From Lachnospiraceae bacterium (lineage in GTDB: Bacteria > Bacillota_A > Clostridia > Lachnospirales > Lachnospiraceae): a stretch of DNA of 15,896 bases. Numbering within the stretch: position 1 is the stretch's first letter; the number at the start of each line of letters is the position of its first letter. The translations under genes and the position numbers were made by a program. Of the stretch, positions 6,711 to 13,366 are shown one piece after another. The stretch spans positions 1 through 15,896 of the forward strand of contig JAETQR010000061.1 of NCBI GenBank assembly GCA_021770615.1. The letters run 5' to 3'. The notes beneath the pieces are model-generated. The model was given only the letters and a program-made list of their open reading frames with translations, was not told the origin of the DNA and did no database searches.

Positions 6711-6900
6711 GTGTACACTCTCCTTTCAGGAGTAGGATGCGTATCCGGAGAGAAAATATGTATTTTGGCCAGATGGAATTTTGAGAAATACGCTTTGTAG
6801 AAATACAAGGTGTATTTTTGTATAGTTTGCCAATAGACAAATCCAAACAAATGTTCTATGATTTATAATCATAAAGCTTAACATGGTTTTGCGTAAAACA
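6711..6900. other. divergent AT-rich intergenic region with a small inverted repeat
   Basis: No gene is visible. AAATACA (6801-6807) and TGTATTT (6811-6817) form an inverted repeat with a 3-base centre, and GAAATAC is repeated just to its left. It lies about 95 bases upstream of the minus-strand 50-residue gene and could be a regulator site for it or for the divergent Panacea operon. Confidence 0.35.
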
Positions 6901-6929
6901 TTGATTTTTGTGATACTATAGAATATAAT
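6901..6929 (+). promoter_or_regulatory. promoter of the Panacea/membrane-protein operon
   Basis: TTGATT (6901-6906), a 17-base spacer and a perfect TATAAT (6924-6929). The predicted start is near 6936, giving a leader of about 70 bases that contains the inverted repeat at 6953-6980. Confidence 0.7.
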
Positions 6930-6952
6930 ATTACAAAAGAAACACTGTATGT

Positions 6953-6980
6953 TGGCACGCTAGATTGATTTTACGTGCCA
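6953..6980 (+). promoter_or_regulatory. inverted repeat in the leader of the Panacea operon
   Basis: TGGCACG (6953-6959) and CGTGCCA (6974-6980) form a 7-bp stem around 14 bases. It lies 17-44 bases after the predicted start point and ends 15 bases before the ribosome site. It could be an operator for autoregulation by the antitoxin complex or a leader hairpin. Confidence 0.5.
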
Positions 6981-7006
6981 TTCTTTGCTTTGATGGGAGA
7001 GATGAT

Positions 7007-7435
7007 ATGTATAATGTTATAGATGTAGCAAAATATATTATTTTGTATTGTAAAAGAAAAGGATATTCGATCAGCAATTTGAAATTACAGAAACTGCTAT
7101 ATTTTGTCCAGGCACAGTTCCTGGTAATATATGATTTTCCGGCATTTGATGAGGAAATAGAAGCATGGGATTTTGGGCCGGTAGTCCCGGAAGCATATCA
7201 CTATTTTAAAATGTGGGGTAGTTCAGAAATACCGGTTTTAGTTGCCAAAGGAGCAGAAAGAAAAATTCGTATAAACCATCAGAGAACTATGGATGATGTG
7301 TTGGAACAATGTGCTGGTTTTTCAGCACCGTATTTAGTAGAATTGACACATAACCAAAGTCCCTGGGAAGATAATTATGACGGTTCATATAACAAAGTAA
7401 TACCTAAGGGGGCAATAAGGAGGTTCTTCGAATAG
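7007..7435 (+). CDS. Panacea-domain antitoxin (DUF4065, SocA-like)
   Basis: A 142-residue cytoplasmic protein with the Panacea/DUF4065 signatures. These are an N-terminal helix YNVIDVAKYIILYC, ISNLKLQKLLYFVQA (22-36), EAWDFGPVVPEAYHYF (52-67) and a C-terminal LTHNQSPW (113-120). The family includes the proteolytic-adaptor antitoxin SocA. It has been described as a widely shared antitoxin domain paired with unrelated toxins. The ATG at 7007 is chosen over an upstream in-frame ATG at 6965 because GGGAGA lies six bases before it, the protein then starts as family members do, and 6965 falls inside the leader inverted repeat. The stop is immediately followed by the start of the next gene, so the two are translationally coupled. 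It would neutralise that partner. Confidence 0.85.
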   Translation: MYNVIDVAKYIILYCKRKGYSISNLKLQKLLYFVQAQFLVIYDFPAFDEEIEAWDFGPVVPEAYHYFKMWGSSEIPVLVAKGAERKIRINHQRTMDDVLEQCAGFSAPYLVELTHNQSPWEDNYDGSYNKVIPKGAIRRFFE

Positions 7436-8359
7436 ATGGGAATAAATCCTAACAAGCGGACAGATGGGCAAAGCATAGCGGAATCCGTTGAGAAAACAAA
7501 GGAAATGTCAGACAGCACAGATGAATTGTGTGAGCTATTGGCAAAAAATACAAATATCTTTCATAGTATGGATTTTGTGAAAACATTGTCTGGGTACATA
7601 GATAAACATGAAAGGTTATTATATGTGGAGATCACCAATTGTATGTCCGAATTTGACGAAAGAAAAAGAGCAACATTACTAACCAATATAGATGATGTTG
7701 TTTCTTATGTGTATTCAAAAGAATATGAAGAAAATGCAGAAGTAAGAAAAGTTGTGCTTAAATTGTGGGATCATGTGAATCTGGTTAAAAGACAATTAGA
7801 TTTATTCACAATAACAGATGAACATATGCCGCAAGTTATTGAAAACAAGATGAAAGAGATTTCAAATGATGTGTCAAAAAAGGTTACAGAACAGCTAATT
7901 TCATTGATAGCGATTTTTACGGCTCTTTCGTTTTTGGTTTTTGGAGGAATCAGTTCGTTAGACAATATTTTTATTGGGGCGCAGGATATTCCTGTTGTAA
8001 AACTCATGATAGTTGGCTTTATTTGGTGTTTTTGTATTATGAATCTTATTTTTGTATTCATGTTTTTTATTGCAAAGTTGACAAAATTGTCTATAAAGTC
8101 AACGAATGATATTAATGCGAATATTGTTCAAAAGTATCCGTTGATTTTTTGGAGCAATTTTATTGTGGTGTTCGGACTGATATTGGCATGTTGGACATAT
8201 TATGTGAGAAGGTACGGTTATAGCTGCGGGATTGATAATTTTGTTGGGAAATATCCATCAGAAATTAGTACACTAGGCTTTGTTATAATATTTATTATCA
8301 TGTTTTTGAGTGGAAAGAAAATATATAAAATCTGGGCCAAAAGCAACGAGAAAAAATAG
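7436..8359 (+). CDS. putative membrane toxin/effector paired with the Panacea antitoxin
   Basis: A 307-residue protein with a hydrophilic helical N-terminal half (1-150) and four predicted TM segments (about 154-178, 187-215, 237-257, 277-292) ending in a short basic tail. I recognise no enzymatic motif. A large cytosolic domain plus a compact four-helix membrane domain would suit a membrane-depolarising or pore-type toxin triggered through the N-terminal half. That is an inference, made mainly because it is the direct partner of a Panacea antitoxin. The ATG abuts the preceding TAG with no gap, and AAGGAGG lies 12 bases upstream inside the antitoxin gene. The pair is more AT-rich than the hydrogenase and gal genes nearby. 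It could instead be a structural membrane protein of a defence system. Confidence 0.65.
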   Translation: MGINPNKRTDGQSIAESVEKTKEMSDSTDELCELLAKNTNIFHSMDFVKTLSGYIDKHERLLYVEITNCMSEFDERKRATLLTNIDDVVSYVYSKEYEENAEVRKVVLKLWDHVNLVKRQLDLFTITDEHMPQVIENKMKEISNDVSKKVTEQLISLIAIFTALSFLVFGGISSLDNIFIGAQDIPVVKLMIVGFIWCFCIMNLIFVFMFFIAKLTKLSIKSTNDINANIVQKYPLIFWSNFIVVFGLILACWTYYVRRYGYSCGIDNFVGKYPSEISTLGFVIIFIIMFLSGKKIYKIWAKSNEKK

Positions 8360-8371
8360 GATTGGATAATT

Positions 8372-8403
8372 AGCTAAGCACCCGTCAGGGGCACCTTTTA
8401 GCT
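8372..8403. terminator. imperfect stem-loop after the toxin-like gene
   Basis: AGCTAA (8372-8377) and TTAGCT (8398-8403) close a hairpin with an inner CCC/GGG pairing around GTCA. It starts 12 bases after the TAG. A T-rich stretch follows (GTTATTTC), so it may act as a first terminator ahead of the stronger one at 8449. Confidence 0.45.
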
Positions 8404-8448
8404 GTTATTTCATTTATGAATAGGTCATATATTTTGTCACAGACTTTA

Positions 8449-8474
8449 AAAAGCACCGTATTTACGGTGCTTTT
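8449..8474. terminator. bidirectional intrinsic terminator
   Basis: AAAAGCACCGTA (8449-8460) and TACGGTGCTTTT (8463-8474) form a perfect 12-bp stem with A/T-rich ends. It lies five bases beyond the tRNA 3' end on - and downstream of the Panacea operon on +, ending both. Confidence 0.85.
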
Positions 8475-8479
8475 GTAAA

Positions 8480-8567
8480 CGGAGAGTGTGGGATTCGAAC
8501 CCACGTGCCCTGTAAAGGACAACTGCATTTCGAGTGCAGCTCGTTATGACCACTTCGATAACTCTCC
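8480..8567 (-). tRNA. tRNA-Ser (anticodon CGA)
   Basis: An 88-base cloverleaf. The acceptor stem is GGAGAGT/ACTCTCC with G as discriminator base, and the anticodon arm CTGCA-CTCGAAA-TGCAG gives anticodon CGA, reading UCG. A long class II variable arm follows (TGTCC/GGGCA stem), then a T-arm GTGGG-TTCGAAT-CCCAC. No CCA is encoded. The long variable arm and the anticodon together identify serine. A terminator follows within six bases. Confidence 0.95.
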
Positions 8568-8605
8568 ATATCATATTTCAGGCTGATGGTCTGTCTTCCC
8601 AGAAA

Positions 8606-8710
8606 GAAAAGCCATGCAGACTTCGAAAAATCTTCGATTTTCCTCAGTCACGTGCTAGCGCCCTATCTCATTAAGAGAAAAGGAATCTGTCTGCAAGCAG
8701 CCAGTTCCTT
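8606..8710. repeat. structured tandem repeat, copy 1
   Basis: About 105 bases that recur 121 bases later with five mismatches. Read on the minus strand it contains a long hairpin at 8619-8649: GACT/AGTC, tandem G-A mismatches, then an 8-bp stem capped by GAA. It also has a TCTC-TTAAT-GAGA hairpin and an AAAGGAA/TTCCTTT stem. No coding sense holds across both copies. It is probably a dispersed intergenic element or a structured RNA. Confidence 0.8.
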
Positions 8711-8726
8711 TGTGGTACCCCGAAAG

Positions 8727-8831
8727 GAAAAGCCATGCAGACTTCGAAAAATCTTCGATTTTCCTCAGTCACGGGCTAACGCCCTATCTCATTAAGAGAA
8801 AAGGAATGTGTCCGCAAGCAGCCAATTCCTT
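8727..8831. repeat. structured tandem repeat, copy 2
   Basis: The second copy, about 95% identical to copy 1. The matching hairpin is at 8740-8770, and GGGC-TAAC-GCCC is intact here, where copy 1 has GTGC. Its right side extends the symmetry. CTCATTAAGAGAAAAGGAAT (8789-8808) pairs almost fully with bases 8825-8844, and AAAAGCCATGC near its left end pairs with GCATGGCTTTT at about 8845-8855. The whole copy can therefore fold as one large closed structure. Confidence 0.8.
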
Positions 8832-8868
8832 TTTTCTTAATGAGGCATGGCTTTTTGCTGACGTGAAC

Positions 8869-8898
8869 ATTATAACACAAAAGGGAAGGCTGATGCAA
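8869..8898 (-). promoter_or_regulatory. possible minus-strand promoter reading into the repeats and tRNA-Ser
   Basis: On the minus strand TTGCAT (8898-8893) is followed after 18 bases by TATAAT (8874-8869). It would transcribe leftward through the tandem repeats into tRNA-Ser. No better tRNA promoter is visible nearer the gene. The -35 overlaps the 8885-8913 hairpin. Confidence 0.4.
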
Positions 8899-8913
8899 GG
8901 GGCATCAGCCTTC
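8885..8913. terminator. 12-bp stem-loop, possible terminator
   Basis: GAAGGCTGATGC (8885-8896) and GCATCAGCCTTC (8902-8913) pair perfectly around AAGGG. On + it is followed by TGAGGGG rather than T residues. On - it is followed by CCTTTTGTGTT, a weak T-tract. It may end leftward transcripts or be a regulatory site at the minus-strand promoter. Confidence 0.5.
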
Positions 8914-9234
8914 TGAGGGGGGATGAAAAATCTATGTAAATTTTACGGATTGTTAGGCGAGGTCCGGCAGTCATACAATTATTACTAACTTTGAATTATA
9001 CATCCGTCGTCCTCTTCAATTGATAAATTTATTATATAAGGAAATTGTGACATGGATGTGACTGAAACTGGAAATATTTATAAAATTTCTTAAGAAAATC
9101 CAAAGATGGTATTAGAAGTGAATAATAGACAGACATATATACGGATGAATTCAATAAATTCGGTCAATAATGTTACAAGGGGAAATGTTTTAGAACATAT
9201 TTTCAATATAATCCAGAAGGGAAGAGTGTTGAGT
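8914..9234 (+). promoter_or_regulatory. untranslated region upstream of the hydrogenase
   Basis: No convincing gene. TTTCTTAAGAAA (9086-9097) is a perfect 12-base palindrome. A loose promoter, TGTGAC (9057-9062) with TATAAA (9079-9084) after 16 bases, lies just upstream of it. The palindrome would then fall near the transcription start. The frame is open from an ATG at 9106 into the hydrogenase but has no ribosome site. I recognise no riboswitch. Confidence 0.35.
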
Positions 9235-10461
9235 ATGAAGACATTTGAGGAGCTGTATAGAGATTTGCTGGATAGAAAAATATCTTTGGATGAACCGCTG
9301 CCCAATGGGTATGATCCGGCACACCTGGACTGCCTGGTCCATCCGGAAAAATATGCTCCGGTTTTAAAGGTTAAGGAGTGTGAAGAGTGTGCTTATGACC
9401 GTGCTTGTCAGAACAGCTGTGTATTTGATGCTATACGGGAGGGAGAAGATGGAAAACTTTGGATCGACCCTGAGTTGTGTGTGGGATGTGAAGCATGTAT
9501 CAAGGCGTGTAAGGATGAACGGCTTGCCGCAAGCCGGGATGTGCTTCCGGCTATGAGGGCAGTCAGGGAGGCGAAGGGAGCCGTATATATGATGATAGCG
9601 CCGGCTTTTCTTGGGCAGTTCAGTGAGAAGGTGACACCCGGAAAGCTGAGAACCGCTTTTAAAGCCCTTGGCTTCACCGGGATGGTGGAGGTAGCGCTGT
9701 TTGCAGATATACTGACATTGAAGGAGGCTTTGGAATTTGACACGCACATACAGCAGGAAGGAGACTTTCAGCTGACAAGCTGCTGTTGTCCGGTGTGGAT
9801 CGCGATGATCAGGAGGACATTCCATGAATTGATGCCTCATGTGCCGGGAGCCGTATCCCCAATGGTTGCCTGCGGGCGCATGGTAAAGAAAATCCATCCG
9901 GGAGCAATTACGGTTTTTGCAGGCCCTTGCCTTGCAAAGAAAAAGGAGGCCAGGGAGGAGGATATTAAGGATGCGGTAGATTATGTGTTGACATTCCAGG
10001 AAGTAAAGGATATCTTTGAGGCGGCGGATATTCATCCTGAGGAGCTTGCGGAGGCGACAAAAGAACATGCGTCCAAGGCCGGAAGACTTTATGCCAGAAC
10101 AGGCGGAGTCAGCCGGGCGGTGGCTGAGATGGTAGCGCAGCTTTGCCCGGATCGGGACATCTCTGTCCGTGCACAACATGCAAACGGGACGAAGGAATGT
10201 ATGCAGATGATCAAAGACATTAAGGAGGGAAATACAGATGCCAATTTCTATGAGGGCATGGGTTGTGTCGGCGGTTGTGTCGGTGGACCGAAGGCTATTT
10301 TAAGTGTGGAAGAGGGGACAAAGAATGTGGATCAGTATGCAGAGAACTCGGCATTTCAGACGCCCCTCGAGAATCCATATGTGTTGAAACTTCTCGAGGA
10401 GCTTGGTCTGGAGACTGTAGAGGATCTGCTGGAGGATACGATCCTTACAAGAGATTTATAA
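9235..10461 (+). CDS. [FeFe] hydrogenase, group B-like
   Basis: A 408-residue iron-sulfur enzyme. Two 4Fe-4S sites come first (C49, C52, C58, C62 and C82, C85, C88, C92). The H-cluster domain follows, with L1 TSCCCPVW (181-188), L2 GPCLAKKKE (230-238) and L3 EGMGCVGGCVGGPK (340-353). These variants, with an extra Cys in L1 and GPC in place of MPC in L2, are those I associate with group B clostridial enzymes such as CpIII. The classical enzymes have TSCCPGW and MACPGGC. It would catalyse proton reduction or H2 oxidation with ferredoxin in the cytoplasm. The catalytic bias cannot be read from sequence. The start at 9235 (MKTFEELYRD) follows AGAAGGGAAG. An in-frame ATG at 9106 lacks a ribosome site and adds residues atypical of the family. 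It stands alone and overlaps convergent galT by six bases. Confidence 0.88.
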   Translation: MKTFEELYRDLLDRKISLDEPLPNGYDPAHLDCLVHPEKYAPVLKVKECEECAYDRACQNSCVFDAIREGEDGKLWIDPELCVGCEACIKACKDERLAASRDVLPAMRAVREAKGAVYMMIAPAFLGQFSEKVTPGKLRTAFKALGFTGMVEVALFADILTLKEALEFDTHIQQEGDFQLTSCCCPVWIAMIRRTFHELMPHVPGAVSPMVACGRMVKKIHPGAITVFAGPCLAKKKEAREEDIKDAVDYVLTFQEVKDIFEAADIHPEELAEATKEHASKAGRLYARTGGVSRAVAEMVAQLCPDRDISVRAQHANGTKECMQMIKDIKEGNTDANFYEGMGCVGGCVGGPKAILSVEEGTKNVDQYAENSAFQTPLENPYVLKLLEELGLETVEDLLEDTILTRDL

Positions 10462-12012
10462 GGTTCTGATAAATCTTAAAAAGGCTTCCCGCCCTTCCGG
10501 CGTACATTTATAAACCCCGGCATCCTCCAGCACATGTGTAAATACGATGCCGACTTCCTCTTTCAGGATATCCATAATATTTTCCCGGGTGACGGAATCG
10601 TACTTTGACGGACGAAGTCCGCCTGCTCCCGGCAGGGAGCCTGTATTACGGGATGCCCTTTGGGTATACTTTGGTAAAAACTCTTCCACCCAGTCTGCAT
10701 GCTTTTCAATCATTTCATTGCTTCGGATATCCTTCCCATTAATGATATGATCTGCCAGAATTTCCAGTTCTTCTTTCAGCCTTGCGGGTAGGACGGCAAG
10801 TCCCATAACTTCAATGAGACCAATGTTTTCCTTTTTGATATGGTGGTACCGGGCATGTGGGTGATAGACACCTAATGGGTGCTCGTCTGTAGTAATATTG
10901 TTCCGCAGAGCCAGGTCAAGTTCATAGACATCCCCGATTTTTCTGGCGATGGGAGTGATGGTATTGTGAGGCTCTCCGTCTGTTTCCGCGTAGATAAAGG
11001 CATCGGCGTCCGTGTATGTTCTCCAGTTGTTCAGTATATGATCCCCCAGGTCGATCAGGCGGGTTTCGTCCTTGCTTCTGATCCTGAGCACGGAAAGAGG
11101 CCATTTTACGATGCCTGCCTCCACATCTTCATATCCGGGAACCGATATCTGTCGTTCAATCGGAGCTTTTGCCATAGCAAATGTATAGTTTCCTCCCTGA
11201 AAATGGTCATGGCTTAAGATGGAGCCGCCCACGATCGGAAGGTCGGCATTGGAACCGAGAAAATAATGTGGGAACAGCTTAATAAAATCAAACAGTTTCC
11301 GAAAAGCCGCCCGGTCTATTTTCATCGGAATGTGCCGGCCGTTAAACACAATACAATGTTCGTTATAGTATACATAAGGAGAATATTGGAATCCCCATTG
11401 ACTACCGTTAATGGTAACAGGAATGATCCTGTGGTTTTCTCTGGCAGGGTGGTTTATGCGTCCCGCATAGCCCTCGTTTTCCATGCAGAGCTGGCAGCTC
11501 GGGTAGGCGCTTGCTTTGGCGTTTTTCGCTGCGGCGATAGCTTTTGGATCTTTTTCCGGTTTAGAGAGGTTGATGGTAATGTCAATTTCACCATACGGCG
11601 AGTCAACTTTCCACTTCATATCCTTTTTTACTCGGTAACGGCGGATATAGTCGCTGTCCTGGCTGAGTTTGTAATAATAATCCGTTGCATCCTTCGGGGA
11701 GATGTTATATTTCTCCTGGAAATCGCGCTGGATCTGTGCCGGCCGCGGCAGCAGGCAGTTCATGATCTTTGTGTCCAGGAGATCACGGTATACGATATTG
11801 TCCTCAATGATGCCACGGTTTACGGCCTCGTCCAAAAGGGCTTTTAATACCGGTTCTAAATCAATACTACCTGCAGGAATCTCGGTATCTTCATAATTGT
11901 CTTCATTGAAAATCTCCAGAAGAAGGTTGGTAGTATAGATTCGCTCGCATTCGGGGGTAAGCCCGGTTTGGACGCCGTATTCTACTAATTTTTTAATATT
12001 TTCGTACAACAT
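10456..12012 (-). CDS. galT: galactose-1-phosphate uridylyltransferase, class II
   Basis: A 518-residue enzyme of the Leloir pathway that exchanges UMP between UDP-glucose and galactose-1-phosphate. Its length and sequence fit the Firmicute class II GalT family rather than the shorter E. coli type. SHDHFQGG (267-274) carries the active-site HxHxQ (H268, H270, Q272), with H270 the expected uridylylated nucleophile. CQLC (173-176) may bind metal. SNADLPIVGGSILSHDH is typical of the class. The ATG at 12012 is preferred because AGGAGG lies nine bases before it. The longer frame's ATG at 12027 would place that ribosome site inside the gene. It follows galK by 52 bases on the same strand. Its last six bases overlap the convergent hydrogenase gene, and no terminator lies between them. 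Confidence 0.93.
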   Translation of the reverse strand: MLYENIKKLVEYGVQTGLTPECERIYTTNLLLEIFNEDNYEDTEIPAGSIDLEPVLKALLDEAVNRGIIEDNIVYRDLLDTKIMNCLLPRPAQIQRDFQEKYNISPKDATDYYYKLSQDSDYIRRYRVKKDMKWKVDSPYGEIDITINLSKPEKDPKAIAAAKNAKASAYPSCQLCMENEGYAGRINHPARENHRIIPVTINGSQWGFQYSPYVYYNEHCIVFNGRHIPMKIDRAAFRKLFDFIKLFPHYFLGSNADLPIVGGSILSHDHFQGGNYTFAMAKAPIERQISVPGYEDVEAGIVKWPLSVLRIRSKDETRLIDLGDHILNNWRTYTDADAFIYAETDGEPHNTITPIARKIGDVYELDLALRNNITTDEHPLGVYHPHARYHHIKKENIGLIEVMGLAVLPARLKEELEILADHIINGKDIRSNEMIEKHADWVEEFLPKYTQRASRNTGSLPGAGGLRPSKYDSVTRENIMDILKEEVGIVFTHVLEDAGVYKCTPEGREAFLRFIRTL

Positions 12013-12064
12013 AATAGTCCTCCTCATATAATTATCGTATCGGCGGTATGGAATCCGCGCCGGG

Positions 12065-13234
12065 CTAGATTAATTTATGTGCCCCGTCGCCAATGTCCAC
12101 GACATAGAATTCTGCACTGTGCCCTACTTTTTCAAGGTAAGCTTTTCCGACTGTGTCGATGAAGTCATCAATGACGTCATCCTTCACGATACTTACGGTA
12201 CAGCCGCCAAATCCGCCGCCGGTAATTCGGGATCCAAGGACGCCGGGCATTTCCTGTGCAAGTTCCACCAGGATATCAATTTCTTCACAGGACACTTCGT
12301 AGTCGTTTTTCAGAGATTCGTGGGAGGCATTCATAAGTTCCCCGAACAGCTCAGTCTGGTTCTTCCTCAGGGCATCTACAGCCTGAATGGTGCGCCGGTT
12401 CTCATATACAGCGTGTTTGGCACGTTTTTGCCTTATAGGATCCTTGATGGCATCCTTGTGCGCTTCATAGTCTTCTTCCGTCAGATCCCCCAGTGTCCGG
12501 ATATCCATAACGGACTGCAGTTCTTTTAAAGCAGTTTCGCATTCGTTTCTGCGGTCATTGTAGGCTGAATCTACCAGACTGTGTTTCACTTTACTGTTGG
12601 TGATGACGATTTTTGCATCCTGGAGTATAACCGGTGCATATTCATAATTTAATGTGTTGGTGTCCAGAAAGATTGCATGATCCTTTTTCCCCATTGCGCT
12701 TGCAAACTGATCCATAATGCCGCAGTTGCAGCCGTTGAAATTGTTCTCCGAATCCTGGCCGATTAAGGCGATGTCTGTCATAGTGATCTGTTTGAATGCG
12801 AAGGTATCCTTTAAGACCAGCCCGGTCAGTATCTCCAGGGAGGCTGAGGAGGAGAGGCCGGAACCATTGGGGATATCTCCAAAGATCAGAATGTCAAGGC
12901 CATGGGTCAGTTTATACCCTCGTTTTTCAAACGCCCACATAACGCCTTTCGGATAGTTGGTCCAGGAGGCGGATTTGCTCGGGATCAGATCATCAAGGTC
13001 GGATTCGATCACCCCGAGGGAACTGAAATTCATAGAATAAAAGCGAAGCCTGCGGTCATCCCGGTCCCTTACCACAGCATATGTGCCGAGCGTCAGTGCA
13101 CAGGGGAATACATGCCCTCCGTTGTAATCGGTATGTTCTCCGATCAGGTTGACGCGTCCGGGTGCAAAATAGGCGCGGTATTCACCGTCACTGCCGTATA
13201 TTTCTTTGAATTTCTGAATTGATTTTTCCAGCAT
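12065..13234 (-). CDS. galK: galactokinase
   Basis: A 389-residue GHMP kinase that phosphorylates galactose with ATP to galactose-1-phosphate, feeding GalT. Visible motifs are GRVNLIGEHTDYNGG (26-40, the galactokinase signature binding the sugar), the ATP loop GSGLSSSASLE (124-134), CGIMDQF with the catalytic Asp at 175, and SRITGGGFGGC (335-345, GHMP motif 3). The length is normal for bacterial GalK. AAGGGAG lies about nine bases before the ATG. It is the first gene of a galK-galT operon and divergent from the AraC-type regulator. No galE or galM is present here, so UDP-galactose epimerase must be encoded elsewhere. Confidence 0.96.
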   Translation of the reverse strand: MLEKSIQKFKEIYGSDGEYRAYFAPGRVNLIGEHTDYNGGHVFPCALTLGTYAVVRDRDDRRLRFYSMNFSSLGVIESDLDDLIPSKSASWTNYPKGVMWAFEKRGYKLTHGLDILIFGDIPNGSGLSSSASLEILTGLVLKDTFAFKQITMTDIALIGQDSENNFNGCNCGIMDQFASAMGKKDHAIFLDTNTLNYEYAPVILQDAKIVITNSKVKHSLVDSAYNDRRNECETALKELQSVMDIRTLGDLTEEDYEAHKDAIKDPIRQKRAKHAVYENRRTIQAVDALRKNQTELFGELMNASHESLKNDYEVSCEEIDILVELAQEMPGVLGSRITGGGFGGCTVSIVKDDVIDDFIDTVGKAYLEKVGHSAEFYVVDIGDGAHKLI

Positions 13235-13366
13235 TTTATTTTCTCCCTTCTTTTCTTTGAGTTTTTATTGCGGGAAACGTCCGGTTGTTTTATGATTATA
13301 ATGATAGTGAGAAGATAATAATATGGCAATAAGAATATTAGAAAAAAATATAAGGATATTGAGGAT
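13235..13366. promoter_or_regulatory. divergent control region of galKT and the AraC-type regulator
   Basis: A TATAAT on the minus strand (13300-13295) would start galKT transcription near 13288. Its -35 region is poor, as is usual for activator-dependent promoters. The complementary + strand also offers TATAAT at 13298-13303. The regulator's activator sites must lie to the right of 13303. I see no convincing direct repeats. Confidence 0.45.

Noticed and set aside
6965..7006. Upstream in-frame ATG for the Panacea gene.
   Set aside because: It lies inside the leader inverted repeat, has no ribosome site and adds residues not seen in the family.
8606..8831. Possible CRISPR array.
   Set aside because: There are only two copies, the unit is about 105 bp, the spacer-like gap is only 16 bp and there are no cas genes.
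8586..8916. Two overlapping + strand frames (69 and 68 codons) sharing a KSHADFEKSSIFLSH-like peptide.
   Set aside because: They are translations of the two DNA repeat copies. The 121-bp period shifts the frame, there is no ribosome site, and the sequence is dominated by hairpins. The repeat explains the similarity.
9106..9234. N-terminal extension of the hydrogenase from the ATG at 9106.
   Set aside because: No ribosome site precedes 9106, the added 43 residues do not look like the family, and 9235 has a purine-rich site and the expected start.
9364..10179. A 271-codon minus-strand frame opposite the hydrogenase.
   Set aside because: The plus frame carries intact Fe-S and H-cluster motifs. 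The opposite frame has no recognisable domain and is a shadow.
11266..11847. A 193-codon plus-strand frame opposite galT.
   Set aside because: The galT frame is complete with active-site motifs, and this one lacks any domain or ribosome site.
12013..12027. Longer galT start at 12027.
   Set aside because: The AGGAGG ribosome site lies within those codons and serves the ATG at 12012.
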